Assembly: GCA_003136075.1 (NCBI GenBank)
Contig: PNBP01000174.1
Location: forward strand, 1 to 6,110
Direction: 5' to 3'
Origin: Methanoregula sp.
GTDB lineage: Archaea > Halobacteriota > Methanomicrobia > Methanomicrobiales > Methanospirillaceae
DNA: 6,110 nt
The translations under genes and the position numbers were made by a program. The notes beneath the pieces were generated by a model. It was not told where the DNA came from. It ran no database searches and worked only from the letters and a program-made list of their open reading frames with translations. Position 1 is the first letter of the stretch. Every line of letters starts with the position of its first letter. Below are positions 5,371 to 6,110 of this stretch, in pieces.

Positions 5371-6010
5371 CTACACTTACCATAAAAAAACAGAATTGAT
5401 TTGTAAACTCAAAAATACCCGGCCAAAACCCCTCATTACCCCAATTCTCCGACGTGAACACGATATCAGGCGATAGCGGGCTTCCGGCAGCCTTTTGTAC
5501 CCTTCCCCTACCAAAACAATGGGGCAAAAAATGTGATCGACCGGAGCCGGCTAAATTACAGGTTCAATTTCTGATTAAATCGGTTTTTTTTGAAGGAATT
5601 GTCATTTAAAACAGAATTTTTGATGGAGGTGGACACCATTTCCCCCAATAGCCCGAAAACTGGATCCCCGAATGGTAAAAATACGCCCGGATTGAGCCCG
5701 GTTGAGATCGGGTCCGGGTACCCATACCCACTACCAGGCCCTCATCAGAATTTTCGTATCCGGACCTTCTGTTTATGTAATCCCAATAAGATGTTTGAGA
5801 TGCGAGTTTAATGGCTGGTAACCAATATCCCAAAAAACGAAACGTATTGCCCTGCTTAATATAATTCGGTTCTGGATTTTTCCAAATTTTTTTAATTTGT
5901 GGAGTCTCAATTAAATAAAACACTTGAAAACACCCGGATTTGAAGATTATTATCTCCAAATAATGTATGGTTTACCGAACATGTCCTGCAATTCTCTCTC
6001 TCAAAAAACA
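5371..6010. other. Non-coding region, no supported gene
   Basis: Open frames of 70-120 codons on either strand (for example 5590-5811 plus and 5606-5959 minus) lack a ribosome binding site or recognisable motifs, and their translations do not look like folded proteins. The region includes T8 at 5584-5591, a GC-rich stem-loop at 5686-5718 (CCCGGA/TCCGGG outer, CCCG/CGGG inner), and a weak AAATT/AATTT hairpin at 5884-5898. It may hold decayed mobile-element or gene sequence. Confidence 0.5.
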
Positions 6011-6013
6011 AAC

Positions 6014-6022
6014 ATATATATA
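6014..6022 (+). promoter_or_regulatory. TATA box for the gene starting at 6092
   Basis: ATATATATA preceded by the A-rich AAAAAACAAAC. A start site about 25 bases downstream would fall near 6043-6048, giving a leader of roughly 45 bases before the ATG. Confidence 0.6.
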
Positions 6023-6055
6023 CTAAAATAAGAAATAAACAGATTACACATTGTC

Positions 6056-6073
6056 ATGCCCGTCGAAGGGCAT
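6056..6073 (+). promoter_or_regulatory. Leader hairpin upstream of the last gene
   Basis: ATGCCC (6056-6061) pairs perfectly with GGGCAT (6068-6073) around the six-base loop GTCGAA. It ends seven bases before the GGAG ribosome binding site (6080-6083), a position from which it could modulate translation or mRNA stability. Confidence 0.45.
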
Positions 6074-6091
6074 ATAATCGGAGTTAGAATT

Positions 6092-6110
6092 ATGGCATTT
6101 ACCAAGAAAA
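6092..6110 (+). CDS. Start of an unidentified gene (5' partial)
   Basis: ATG at 6092 with GGAG at 6080-6083, eight bases upstream, begins MAFTKK and is cut by the window end. The start is supported by the TATA box, leader and ribosome binding site in proper order. Six residues are not enough to name a product. Confidence 0.6.

Noticed and set aside
5590..5959. Overlapping open frames (73 codons plus, 117 codons minus)
   Set aside because: No ribosome binding site or motif; they occupy opposite strands of the same DNA and their translations look like non-coding sequence.

Overview
The window looks like chromosomal DNA of a methanogenic archaeon, most likely from the Methanomicrobiales (Methanoregula-like). 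The reasons are archaeal A/T-rich TATA-type boxes, GGAG-type ribosome binding sites, an ACT-domain/homoserine dehydrogenase gene arrangement as I recall it from methanogens, and a TiaS-like DDTD-motif protein resembling the methanogen-restricted 'marker protein 11' family. The taxonomic call is an inference from gene content; no database search was possible.

Bases 1-2156 hold a compact plus-strand operon. It starts with the last codons of an upstream gene, probably a stand-alone ACT-domain regulator. Homoserine dehydrogenase (hom) follows with a 4-nt ATGA overlap. A 368-aa winged-helix plus TiaS-like protein then overlaps the end of hom by 17 nt. A hairpin with a T-rich tail closes the operon at about 2175-2221.

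Bases 2339-5152 hold two minus-strand HEPN/MNT toxin-antitoxin modules of the HepT/MntA type. The intact one, nearest its promoter at about 5185, is mntA2-hepT2 (5152 down to 4294). The other is mntA1-hepT1 (3228 down to 2339). In mntA1 the coding frame is complete from end to end except for a single in-frame TAG at 3052-3054, just after the catalytic GS-x10-DxD motif. HepT1 itself keeps an intact R-x4-H-x-Y active-site motif. The HepT and MntA proteins of the two modules are clearly different in sequence, so this is not a recent duplication.

Between the two modules (3229-4293) no gene is supported. It holds a G/C-dominated island (about 3560-4006) with a G-quadruplex motif and many copies, in both orientations, of a GGGGGGTCRC motif. 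This gives way abruptly to A/T-rich DNA with poly-T tracts and a possible small structured RNA or terminator at 4086-4160.

Bases 5153-6091 carry no convincing gene. They contain a 144-bp element bounded by 20-bp imperfect inverted repeats (5227-5370), a GC-rich stem-loop (5686-5718) and, at the right end, a TATA box, a leader hairpin, a GGAG ribosome binding site and the first codons of a gene that runs out of the window.
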